Source: JAUXFS01 sp963772635 (lineage in GTDB: Bacteria > Pseudomonadota > Alphaproteobacteria > Rhodospirillales > Defluviicoccaceae). Taken from it: a stretch of 64,000 nt of DNA. The DNA lies in the NCBI GenBank assembly GCA_963772635.1, contig CAVYYK010000013.1, positions 1 to 64,000 of the forward strand. Direction: 5' to 3'. Position numbers and translations under genes: made by a program. Positions 56,628 through 64,000 of the stretch are shown here, piece after piece. Position 1 is the stretch's first letter. Every line of letters begins with the position of its first letter. The notes under the pieces were generated by a model. It searched no databases. It was given only the letters and a program-made list of their open reading frames with translations, and had not been told where the DNA came from.

Positions 56628-57127
56628 CCGCGAAGAAACCGGAAAAGCTACCGTACAGGAAAGGGGTCGGAGCGGTGCTGTTCAACGGCGACGGTCTGGT
56701 TCTCGTCGCCCGCCGAATCGATACGCCCGGCGCCGCGTGGCAATTGCCTCAAGGGGGAGTCCGCGCGGACGAGAAGCCGCGCAAGGCGGTACTTCGCGAA
56801 TTGGCCGAGGAGATCGGCACCGATAACGCCGAGATCGTCGCCAAATCGTCCGGCTGGCTCCGCTACGACCTGCCCGAGAATCTCGTGGGCAGGGTCTGGG
56901 GCGGCAAGTACCGTGGTCAGAAGCAGCGCTGGTTCGCCCTTCGGTTCAACGGCGCCGACGCCGACATCGACCTCGACGCCAGTGGTCATCCGGAGTTCGA
57001 GGCTTGGCGATGGGCGCCGCTCGAAGAATTGCCGGCGCTCGCCGTGCCGTTCAAGCGTCGACTCTACGAGCGCATCGTCGCCGAATTCCGCCATCTGGCG
57101 CAAAATGATCGGGTGACAAGGGGATAA
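56624..57127 (+). CDS. rppH: RNA pyrophosphohydrolase
   Basis: A 167-residue Nudix hydrolase that removes pyrophosphate from the 5' end of mRNA, starting its decay. The Nudix box is GGVRADEKPRKAVLRELAEE-IG. The N-terminal KLPYRKGVGAVLFN and the YRGQKQRWFALRF strand are typical of alphaproteobacterial RppH. ATG 56624 overlaps the deacetylase stop (ATGA). It ends the gpmI-rppH run. Confidence 0.95.
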   Translation: MTAKKPEKLPYRKGVGAVLFNGDGLVLVARRIDTPGAAWQLPQGGVRADEKPRKAVLRELAEEIGTDNAEIVAKSSGWLRYDLPENLVGRVWGGKYRGQKQRWFALRFNGADADIDLDASGHPEFEAWRWAPLEELPALAVPFKRRLYERIVAEFRHLAQNDRVTRG

Positions 57128-57239
57128 CGGCCTCGGTTCTTGCGCCGTCACGGGTGCGCGTGGCAAAGGAGAGGTGAACTTCCCGACGGCCCCGCCCTCG
57201 TTTTCCGGCGCGGCCGACACAGCCCGCGGAAACGGCCGC

Positions 57240-58220
57240 ATGATGTACGTCCAGGTAACCGTCGGTTTTGTTCTGCTGCTTGGGGGCGCGGAAGTGCTGG
57301 TGCGCGGCGCCGCCGCTGTCGCCCGCCGCTTCGGTGTCTCGCCCCTGGTCATCGGTATGACGGTGGTTGCCTTCGGGACGTCGGCGCCGGAACTGGTGGT
57401 CAGCCTCGATGCCGCGATATCCGGTGCGCCGGATATCGCGGTCGGCAACATCGTCGGCAGCAACATCGCCAATCTGCTGTTGATCATGGGGACCACGGTT
57501 CTTTTGTCGCCGATCGACGGACGAAGCCGGCCATTGATCCATGACACGACCATTCTCGTCATGAGCAGCATCCTGTTCGCCGGGCTCGTCTGGAGCGGGA
57601 CGATCGGCCGAACCGCAGGCGTGGTGATGGTGGCGATGCTGCTCGGATTTCTGGGAAGCTCCTATTGGCGCGAGGTCAGGGGGCCCGGCGACTCGGCGGC
57701 TGACAGCCTTCGCGAGGAAGCCGAGGAGATCGAGGGGATCCCCGGGGCACCGTGGTTGGCATGGTTGGCGGTCGCGGGCGGCCTCGCAGGCATCATTTTC
57801 GGTGCCGACATGCTGGTCGAGGGGGGCGTCGCCGTGGCCCGCGCGGCCGGAATTTCCGAGACGGTCATCGGTCTGACGTTGATTGCCGTCGGCACGTCGC
57901 TGCCCGAACTGGCGGCCTCGGTGGTCGCCGCCATCCGCGGCCACTCGGACATCGCGATCGGCAATGTCGTCGGCAGCAACCTGTTCAATATTCTGGGCGT
58001 CGGGGGAACGGTGGCGTTGGTGACGCCGCTCACGGTGGCGGAGCAGATCAGAACCTTCGACATCTGGGTGATGCTGGTGGCGACGGCGGCGTTTCTGCCT
58101 TTTCTGATCTTCGGTCTCCGTCTCAGCCGGCCGGTGGGCGTCGCGTTTCTCGTCGTCTATGGAGCTTACATCGCGCTTCTGGTCCTTGGACCGGCCAACC
58201 TCTCCGCGCGGGTCGGGTAG
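57240..58220 (+). CDS. Calcium/sodium antiporter (CaCA family)
   Basis: A protein of about 326 residues with ten helices in two inverted repeats. Each has the ion-binding alpha motif: FGTSAPELVVSLDAAISG and VGTSLPELAASVVAAIRG, followed by the NIVGSN / NVVGSN helices. This is the YrbG/NCX bacterial type, exchanging calcium or another cation for sodium. ATG 57240 is chosen because it starts at the first helix; GTG 57174 is an in-frame alternative. Confidence 0.92.
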   Translation: MMYVQVTVGFVLLLGGAEVLVRGAAAVARRFGVSPLVIGMTVVAFGTSAPELVVSLDAAISGAPDIAVGNIVGSNIANLLLIMGTTVLLSPIDGRSRPLIHDTTILVMSSILFAGLVWSGTIGRTAGVVMVAMLLGFLGSSYWREVRGPGDSAADSLREEAEEIEGIPGAPWLAWLAVAGGLAGIIFGADMLVEGGVAVARAAGISETVIGLTLIAVGTSLPELAASVVAAIRGHSDIAIGNVVGSNLFNILGVGGTVALVTPLTVAEQIRTFDIWVMLVATAAFLPFLIFGLRLSRPVGVAFLVVYGAYIALLVLGPANLSARVG

Positions 58221-58282
58221 ACCGGCGGCCTCTCAGCATCGGATGCCTTGATTCCGGATCTTCGTTTATTCATTCTCCGAGC

Positions 58283-59053
58283 ATGCAGGACGTGTCTCCA
58301 GGAGTGGCCCTCGTTACCGGCGCGGCCCGGCGTATCGGCCGGGCGATCGCATCCGATCTCGCGGCGCATGGTTGGCCGATCGCGGTTCACTATCATACGT
58401 CCGAGGGAGCCGCTCGCGATCTCGCCGCCGAAATCGAGGGCCGGGGCGGTCGGGCCGTAGCACTTCGGGCCGACCTCCGCGACGAGGAGGCGACGGCGGC
58501 GGTGGTCGCAACGGCGGCCGCGGCCTTGGGGCCGATTACGTGCCTGATCAACAACGCTTCGGTCTTCGAGGACGACAAGCCCGATAGCGTCACGCGCAAG
58601 TCCTGGGACCTGCATATGCAGGTAAACCTCAGGGCTCCGTTCATCCTCACTCAGGCGGTCCACCGGCAGTTGCCCGAAGACCAGCCGGGCAACGTGGTCA
58701 ATATTCTCGATCAGCGGGTGCTGAACCTCACGCCTCACTTCACTTCGTATACCGTCAGCAAGGCGGCCCTGTGGGCATTGACCCAAACCCTGGCGATGGC
58801 TCTTGCGCCGAGGATCAGGGTCAACGCCGTGGGACCGGGACCCACTCTGCCCAGTTCCAGGCAAACGGACGAGCAGTTTTCCCGTCAGTGGTCTATGCTG
58901 CCCTTGAAACGCCAAGTCATGCCACGCGAAATCTGCGACGCCGTGCGTTTCATTCTTGACGCGCCATCGATGACAGGGCAGATGATCGCCGTCGATGGTG
59001 GGCAGCACCTGGGCTGGGGCCACCGGGGCGCCAGTACGGTGCTCGAGGAGTGA
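58283..59053 (+). CDS. SDR family oxidoreductase, pteridine reductase-like
   Basis: A 256-residue short-chain dehydrogenase: cofactor motif TGAARRIGRAIA, NNAS, and catalytic YTVSK. The RRIG cofactor loop, with Arg for NADPH, resembles FolM/pteridine reductases. The link is strengthened by folB, 53 bases downstream. Possibly it makes tetrahydrobiopterin or dihydrofolate derivatives; that is inference. Confidence 0.88.
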   Translation: MQDVSPGVALVTGAARRIGRAIASDLAAHGWPIAVHYHTSEGAARDLAAEIEGRGGRAVALRADLRDEEATAAVVATAAAALGPITCLINNASVFEDDKPDSVTRKSWDLHMQVNLRAPFILTQAVHRQLPEDQPGNVVNILDQRVLNLTPHFTSYTVSKAALWALTQTLAMALAPRIRVNAVGPGPTLPSSRQTDEQFSRQWSMLPLKRQVMPREICDAVRFILDAPSMTGQMIAVDGGQHLGWGHRGASTVLEE

Positions 59054-59106
59054 GCCGTGGACTTGTATCGAGGGCCATCGGTATCAGTGCCACAGGAGGG
59101 ATCCCA

Positions 59107-59523
59107 ATGACCGCCGATCCCGCGACTGTCGTTTACCCGTTGCGTATTGCCGACGCCCGCAGCGCCCTGCGGCATGTCTTCATCCACGACCTGATGCTGT
59201 CATGCTCGATCGGGGTGCATCGTCACGAGCACAAGGCCACGCAGCGGGTGAGAATCAATCTTGATCTGGCGGTGCAGGAGGATCGCAAACTCAACGACGA
59301 CCTTTCCAGCGTCGTCTGTTACGAAAAGATCGTCACCGACGTACGCGAGATCGTTGAGCGTGGTCATATCAACCTGGTGGAAACCCTGGCCGAGGAGATC
59401 GCCGGATCGTGCCTTGCCGATCGGCGGGTCCGCTCCGTCAGGGTGCGGGTGGAAAAGTTGGACGTTTTTCCCGACGCCACCAGTGTCGGAGTCGAGATCG
59501 AGCGGTTCGCGACGACGCCGTAG
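59107..59523 (+). CDS. folB: Dihydroneopterin aldolase
   Basis: A 138-residue FolB-type protein. The start ATG 59107 is preceded by GGAGGGATCCCA. Family features are VFIHDLMLSCSIGVHRHEHK, SSVVCYEKI, LVETLAEEIAG and RVEKLDVFPDA. The enzyme releases glycolaldehyde in folate synthesis. It follows the pteridine-reductase-like SDR and probably shares its transcript. Confidence 0.92.
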   Translation: MTADPATVVYPLRIADARSALRHVFIHDLMLSCSIGVHRHEHKATQRVRINLDLAVQEDRKLNDDLSSVVCYEKIVTDVREIVERGHINLVETLAEEIAGSCLADRRVRSVRVRVEKLDVFPDATSVGVEIERFATTP

Positions 59524-59941
59524 GGTTCGGTCGGCGCGCCGCCGCCCGACCCGGTCCAGAGGCGCAAAATGTGCGCGAGCGGTTGTATGCCGCACTCGCG
59601 TGCTTCTCCCAGGTTGGGATTTTCGGCTTCCGGAAGTTGTACACAACGGGGCTCCGCGCACCTGACGGTCCCCCGCAAACGGGGCAGAATGGGCATGCGT
59701 ATGCTCGGATTCCCGCGATATTTGAGATTCTTAAATAAAATCAAAAAGTTATTAAATTGCTCATTTGATGGGCAAACTCTAGAAAAGAGCGCAATTGCGG
59801 GCGCCAGCGGTGGATCGCGCGAAATTTTCAACAGACTTGTCCACAAAAACGGTGGATAGAGACGAGAGCGGTGGGGTGGGCCGCGACATTGTTCCGGTGT
59901 CTCGCGTTGACCGGGCGGCGGCAACCGATCAAATAGTCGTT
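59524..59941. other. AT-rich intergenic region upstream of uvrC
   Basis: No gene is supported. From about 59720 to 59790 the DNA is unusually AT-rich (runs such as TTAAATAAAATC and AAAGTTATTAAATT), against a GC-rich window. A DnaA-box-like TTGTCCACA lies at 59837-59845. It may include the uvrC promoter, a foreign patch, or replication-related sites. Confidence 0.4.
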
Positions 59942-61840
59942 ATGGATACGAAGACCCGGTCCGACACCTCTTCGGACGCGTCGACCTCTCCGGCCACCGG
60001 CCACCGCGTCATCGAAGATCACCTGCGGACGCTGCCGTCGGTTCCCGGCGTCTACCGGATGATCAATGCCGACGGTGACGTCCTCTACGTCGGCAAGGCC
60101 AAGAACCTCAGGAAGCGGGTCGCCAGCTACACCAAGGTCGATCGTCTCGGGGTGCGCATTCGTCGCATGGTCGCGCAGACCGCGGCCATGGAGTTCTTGA
60201 CCACCCATACCGAGGCCGAGGCGCTGCTGCTCGAGGCCAACCTGATCAAGCGGCTGAAGCCGCGCTACAACATCCTGCTCCGCGACGACAAGTCGTTTCC
60301 GTCGATCCTGGTGACGACCGACCACCCCTATCCGCAGGTGCTCAAGCACCGGGGGGCGCAGTCGCGCAAGGGCGACTACTTCGGACCGTTTGCGTCGGCG
60401 TGGTCGGTCAACCAGACGCTGGCGGTGCTGCAGCGGGCGTTTCTGCTTCGTAGCTGCGCCAACTCGGTGTTTGCCGCCCGCACCCGGCCGTGTCTGCTCC
60501 ATCAGATCAAGCGCTGCTCGGCGCCGTGCGTCGGCCGCATCGATGAATCCGAGTACGCCGAACTGGTGGCCCAGTCCCGTGCTTTCCTGCGCGGTGACAG
60601 CCAGCGGATCCAGCGCTTGCTGGCCGAACGGATGGAACAGGCCAGCGAGGCCCTGGCGTTCGAGGAGGCCGCCGGGTACCGGGATCGGATCAGGGCGTTG
60701 ACCGCGGTGCAGTCCCATCAGGACATCAATCTCGGCGGGATCGGCGAGGCCGATGTGATCGCCGGCCACCAGGACGCCGGCCAGACCTGCGTTCAGGTTT
60801 TCTTCTTTCGCGCCGGAAGCAATTACGGCAACCGGGCGTACTTTCCCAACCACGCCCAGGAAGAACCGGTCGAGGTGGTGCTGGAGGCGTTCATCGGCCA
60901 GTTCTACGCCGATCGAAAACCGCCACCGCTGATCCTCGTCAGCCACCGCCTGCCCAACCACGGACTGATCGCCGAAGCGCTGTCGGTGCACGCAGGGCGG
61001 CGGATCCGGGTGAACGCACCGCAGCGGGGCGGCAAGCTGAAGTTGATCGCTCATGCGCTGAACAACGCCCGCGAAGCACTCGGCCGCCGCCTGTCCGAGA
61101 GCGCGTCGCAGCGCCGGCTGATCGAAGGCCTCGCTCAGGCGCTCGATCTGGAGGATCCGCCGGAGCGGATCGAGGTCTACGACAACAGCCATGTTTCAGG
61201 TTCCGAGGCGGTCGCGGCGATGGTCGTCGCCGGGCCCGAAGGCCTGATCAAGAACGCCTATCGCAAGTTCACCATCCGCGGCGACGGAGCCAAGGCCGCC
61301 GCGGAGGATGACTACGCGATGATGCGCGAGGTGCTGACCCGCCGGTTTGCGCGGGCGTTGAAGGAGGATCCGGAGCGCGCCCGCGGCCAGTGGCCGGGAC
61401 TGGTGCTGGTCGACGGCGGCGCCGGCCATCTCGGCGTGGCGCTCCAGGTCTTCGAGACGCTCGGGGTGACGGACGTCGCCGTCGCCGCTATCGCCAAGGG
61501 ACCCGAGCGCAACGCCGGCCGGGAGCGCATTTTCCTTCCCGGTCGCCGGCCCCTGGTCCTGAACCATCGCGATCCGGTTCTCCATTTCCTTCAGCGGTTG
61601 CGTGACGAAGCCCACCGGTTCGCCATCGGAACCCACCGCGCACGGCGCTCGGCCCGGCTCAAGCATTCGCCCCTGGACGAGATCGCCGGGATCGGCGCGC
61701 GCCGCAAGAAGGCGCTGCTGCACCACTTCGGTTCGCTCCGCGCCGTCGCCCAGGCCGGACGCGCCGATCTCGAGGCGGTGGAGGGGATCAACCGGTCGAT
61801 CGCCAATAAAATCTATGAATGGTTCCATACCGAGCATTAG
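59942..61840 (+). CDS. uvrC: Excinuclease ABC subunit C
   Basis: A 632-residue nucleotide-excision-repair nuclease. The N-terminal GIY-YIG domain (VPGVYRMINADGDVLYVGKAK) makes the 3' cut, a UVR segment follows (AERMEQASEALAFEEAAGYRDR), the RNase H-like domain has YDNSHVSGS and LVDGGAGHL, and the end has two helix-hairpin-helices (IAGIGARRKKALLHHFGS). ATG 59942 is chosen by homology; upstream codons in frame have no conservation. Confidence 0.96.
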   Translation: MDTKTRSDTSSDASTSPATGHRVIEDHLRTLPSVPGVYRMINADGDVLYVGKAKNLRKRVASYTKVDRLGVRIRRMVAQTAAMEFLTTHTEAEALLLEANLIKRLKPRYNILLRDDKSFPSILVTTDHPYPQVLKHRGAQSRKGDYFGPFASAWSVNQTLAVLQRAFLLRSCANSVFAARTRPCLLHQIKRCSAPCVGRIDESEYAELVAQSRAFLRGDSQRIQRLLAERMEQASEALAFEEAAGYRDRIRALTAVQSHQDINLGGIGEADVIAGHQDAGQTCVQVFFFRAGSNYGNRAYFPNHAQEEPVEVVLEAFIGQFYADRKPPPLILVSHRLPNHGLIAEALSVHAGRRIRVNAPQRGGKLKLIAHALNNAREALGRRLSESASQRRLIEGLAQALDLEDPPERIEVYDNSHVSGSEAVAAMVVAGPEGLIKNAYRKFTIRGDGAKAAAEDDYAMMREVLTRRFARALKEDPERARGQWPGLVLVDGGAGHLGVALQVFETLGVTDVAVAAIAKGPERNAGRERIFLPGRRPLVLNHRDPVLHFLQRLRDEAHRFAIGTHRARRSARLKHSPLDEIAGIGARRKKALLHHFGSLRAVAQAGRADLEAVEGINRSIANKIYEWFHTEH

Positions 61841-61885
61841 AATGGCTGTCGCCGGTCTTTTGGGTGCCGGTGTTTTGGGAGAACG

Positions 61886-62533
61886 ATGCAAACCAACCTG
61901 CCCAACGTGTTGACGCTGTCGCGTATCGTGGCCATTCCGGTCGTCTGCCTGCTGTTGTTGGCGGAGGCGCCGTGGGGCGGTTGGCTGGCCTTGGGCGTCT
62001 ATGCGTACGCCTGTATCACCGACTTTCTCGACGGCTACATCGCCCGCACCTGGCAGCAGCAGTCCAGTTTCGGCCGTTTTCTCGATCCGATCGCCGACAA
62101 GCTGCTGGTGGCGTCGGTGCTGCTGATGCTGGTCGGGATCGACCGGGTCACCGGCATCAACATTCTCCCCGCGGCGGTGATTCTCTGCCGGGAGATTCTG
62201 GTTTCCGGGCTGCGCGAACACCTGGCGGAGCTGCAGGTCAGCGTGCCGGTTACCCGGCTCGCCAAGTGGAAGACAACCATACAGATGTTGGCGATCGGGT
62301 TCCTGCTGGTCGGCGAGGCGGGACCGGCCTGGGGCGTGATCACGACGACGGCGGTGGGCATCGGCGGGTTGTGGGCGGCGGCGGCGCTGACCCTGATCAC
62401 CGGCTACGACTACCTGCGCGCCGGGATCGGCCACATGGGCTCCGACGACGCCCCCAAGCGGCCCACGGACCCTTACACCGGCTCCCAGCCTCTCGAGCGG
62501 GCGGACCCGGCCAGGGACACCGGTCGGTTTTGA
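61886..62533 (+). CDS. pgsA: CDP-diacylglycerol-glycerol-3-phosphate 3-phosphatidyltransferase
   Basis: A 215-residue membrane enzyme of phosphatidylglycerol synthesis. The CDP-alcohol phosphatidyltransferase motif D-x2-D-G-x2-A-R-x8-G-x3-D-x3-D is complete: FLDGYIARTW, then FGRFLDPIADK. Several helices are visible. The C-terminal 40 residues are polar. It lies 45 bases after uvrC and may share its transcript with moaD and moaE. Confidence 0.94.
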   Translation: MQTNLPNVLTLSRIVAIPVVCLLLLAEAPWGGWLALGVYAYACITDFLDGYIARTWQQQSSFGRFLDPIADKLLVASVLLMLVGIDRVTGINILPAAVILCREILVSGLREHLAELQVSVPVTRLAKWKTTIQMLAIGFLLVGEAGPAWGVITTTAVGIGGLWAAAALTLITGYDYLRAGIGHMGSDDAPKRPTDPYTGSQPLERADPARDTGRF

Positions 62534-62546
62534 ACGAGGTGATGCC

Positions 62547-62798
62547 GTGAAAGTGCTGTATTTCGCCTGGTTGCGCGAAAAGGCCGGTTTGGGCGAGGAG
62601 GACGTGGCTCCCCCCGACACCATCCGCGACGTCGCCGGCCTGATCGCGTGGATCCGCGGGCGGGGCGGCGGACCGGCCGAGGCGCTCGCCGATCTGGCGG
62701 CGGTGCGGGTGGCGGTCAACCAGGAATTCGCCGCTCTCGACCATCCGGTCGGCGCCGGCGACGAGGTCGCGTTCTTTCCGCCGGTGACCGGAGGGTAG
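62547..62798 (+). CDS. moaD: Molybdopterin synthase small subunit
   Basis: An 83-residue ubiquitin-fold sulfur carrier ending in the required Gly-Gly (FFPPVTGG), which becomes the thiocarboxylate. The N-terminus KVLYFAWLREKAGL and NQEFA/DEVAFFPP are diagnostic. GTG 62547 follows GAGGTGATG. It is paired with moaE four bases downstream. Confidence 0.95.
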   Translation: MKVLYFAWLREKAGLGEEDVAPPDTIRDVAGLIAWIRGRGGGPAEALADLAAVRVAVNQEFAALDHPVGAGDEVAFFPPVTGG

Positions 62799-62801
62799 AC
62801 C

Positions 62802-63290
62802 GTGATCCGGGTGCAGCGCGAGGACTTCGATGTCGGCGCGGAGATGGAGCGTTTGACCGCGGACAATCACCGCGTCGGCGGGCTCTGCGTCTTCGTCGGC
62901 CTGGTCCGCGACATTGCCGGCGGCGCCCCGGTGGGGGCGATGACCCTCGAACATTACCCGGCGATGACCGAAAAGCAGCTGGCCGACATCGACGCCGAGG
63001 CGCTCGCCCGCTGGCCGCTGGAGAGGACGCTGATCGTCCACCGCTACGGGCGGCTGGAGCCGGGCGACCGCATCGTCCTGGTCGCCGTCGCCTCGGCCCA
63101 CCGCCAGGCGGCGTTCGATGCCTGTCAGTTCCTGATCGACTGGTTGAAAACCAAGGCGCCGTTCTGGAAGCTGGAGGAGGGCGCGGAAGGCGCCCGTTGG
63201 GTCGAGGCCCGGGACGCGGACGACGTCGCCGCCGCGCGCTGGGACGACCCCGGGGCCGAGGCGCCGGTCCGTGCCGGGCCACGAGCATAG
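62802..63290 (+). CDS. moaE: Molybdopterin synthase large subunit
   Basis: A 162-residue MoaE: GGLCVFVGLVRDIAGG, TLEHYPAMTEKQL, HRYGRLEPGDRIVLVAVAS, HRQAAFDACQFLIDWLKTKAPFWK with the catalytic lysines. It converts cPMP to molybdopterin with MoaD. GTG 62802 starts four bases after moaD. Together with moeA, mobA and fdhD in this window it supplies the formate dehydrogenase cofactor. Confidence 0.95.
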   Translation: MIRVQREDFDVGAEMERLTADNHRVGGLCVFVGLVRDIAGGAPVGAMTLEHYPAMTEKQLADIDAEALARWPLERTLIVHRYGRLEPGDRIVLVAVASAHRQAAFDACQFLIDWLKTKAPFWKLEEGAEGARWVEARDADDVAAARWDDPGAEAPVRAGPRA

Positions 63291-63308
63291 GTCTGCCAGC
63301 CGTCGCCC

Positions 63309-64000
63309 ATGCCTTCGCAGCTCAACCTGCAAATCGCCGAACAACTCGAAGAGGTCGCCATCTTGCTCGAACAACAGGACGCTTCGCCGTTTCGGGTCGC
63401 CGCCTACCGGCATGCGGCGGACACCGTCTCCGGCCTCGACGAGGACCTCGGCGAAATTCTCGAAACACGGGGGGTCGACGGGCTGGTCGCCCTGCCCGGC
63501 ATCGGCGACTCGATCGCGGCGGCGGTGCGCGAGATGCTGCGTACCGGCCGTTGGAGCCAGCTCGACCGGCTGCGCGGCGGGGCGGAGCCGGAGGCGTTGC
63601 TGCGGACCGTGCCGGGCATCGGTCCGGGGTTGGCGCACCGGGTGCACGAGAGGCTCGACATCGACACCCTCGAGGCGCTGGAAACCGCCGCCCACGATGG
63701 CCGGCTGGCCACGGTTCCGGGCTTCGGGCGCCGCCGGATCCGGGCGGTCGCCGCGGCCCTGGCGACGATGCTCGGTCGCGTCGGCGGCCGGGTGCGGCGG
63801 GCACGAACCGAGACGGGAACGTCGCCACCGGTGGCGTTGATCCTCGCCGTCGACGAGGCGTACCGCGACAAGGCGGCGGCCGGCCATCTGCCGACGGTGG
63901 CGCCCCGGCGCTTCAATCCGGAAGGCAAGGCCTGGCTGCCGATCCTCCACACCGACCGCCAGGGGTGGCACTTCACCGCGCTGTTCTCCAACACCGCCCG
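63309..64000 (+). CDS. Helix-hairpin-helix DNA-binding protein (partial, cut by window end)
   Basis: A frame from ATG 63309 stays open to the last base, giving about 230 residues so far. The start (NLQIAEQLEEVAILLEQQD, PFRVAAYRHAADTV) is the pol-beta-like 8-kDa helical domain; three helix-hairpin-helix units follow (LPGIGDSIAAAVREML, VPGIGPGLAHRVHERL, VPGFGRRRIRAVAAAL). The end (VAPRRFNPEGKAWLPILHTD, GWHFTALFSNTA) belongs to a conserved extra domain of this uncharacterised family. It shares the N-terminal fold of PolX polymerases but not, in the visible part, their catalytic domain. Confidence 0.8.
   Translation, partial: MPSQLNLQIAEQLEEVAILLEQQDASPFRVAAYRHAADTVSGLDEDLGEILETRGVDGLVALPGIGDSIAAAVREMLRTGRWSQLDRLRGGAEPEALLRTVPGIGPGLAHRVHERLDIDTLEALETAAHDGRLATVPGFGRRRIRAVAAALATMLGRVGGRVRRARTETGTSPPVALILAVDEAYRDKAAAGHLPTVAPRRFNPEGKAWLPILHTDRQGWHFTALFSNTA

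Overview
The window is GC-rich DNA (roughly 65% by eye) from an alphaproteobacterium, most likely of the Rhodospirillales. This rests on the neighbourhood gpmI-envC-ctpA-polysaccharide deacetylase-rppH, on a membrane formate dehydrogenase accompanied by DUF3305, DUF3306, DUF6352 and DUF6494 proteins, and on a two-gene 2-oxoacid:ferredoxin oxidoreductase. The species call is inference. No rRNA, tRNA or CRISPR array was seen.

Layout. 1-2.5 kb: an IS91-type element carrying its own tyrosine recombinase. 2.9-7.2 kb: an orphan HicB-like gene, a frameshifted ohr, and two tandem MFS transporter genes. Each transporter gene has a Crp-type promoter, and a 264-bp MITE has landed in the first. 7.3-13.1 kb: a frameshifted GH13 amylase, an alanine dehydrogenase gene lacking its NAD domain, a TRIC-type channel, and the glutathione-dependent formaldehyde pathway (fghA, frmA). 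13.3-20.8 kb: photolyase, L,D-transpeptidase, PBP1-type synthase, a glutamine amidotransferase, a small phosphatase and an unknown secreted protein. 20.8-21.2 kb: a hicBA toxin-antitoxin pair. 21.5-25.9 kb: molybdenum/tungsten genes (mobA, fdhD, tupBC, moeA). 26-27.3 kb: a WD40-cytochrome c fusion, frameshifted. 27.4-32.3 kb: a LysR regulator divergent from a peroxidase/VOC/flavoprotein operon. 32.7-43.6 kb: the formate dehydrogenase locus with its poorly characterised accessory genes. 45.4-51 kb: a GltD-like Fe-S flavoprotein, a second flavoprotein, and korAB. 51.2-64 kb: housekeeping genes (gpmI, envC, ctpA, deacetylase, rppH, an antiporter, a pteridine-reductase-like SDR, folB, uvrC, pgsA, moaD, moaE) and a helix-hairpin-helix protein cut by the window end.

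How it fits together. Molybdenum/tungsten uptake (tup), cofactor assembly (moaD, moaE, moeA, mobA) and sulfuration (fdhD) all serve the formate dehydrogenase encoded here. frmA and fghA turn formaldehyde into formate, which that enzyme can oxidise. The adjacent low-potential flavin/Fe-S and ferredoxin-linked KOR genes suggest an electron-transfer module joining formate, NAD(P)H and ferredoxin.

Single-base frame breaks occur in at least five otherwise well-conserved genes (ohr, amylase, WD40-cytochrome c, the fdh gamma leader, a DUF4399 gene). Most are +1 changes, several of them in short homopolymers, so assembly error must be excluded before calling these genes dead.
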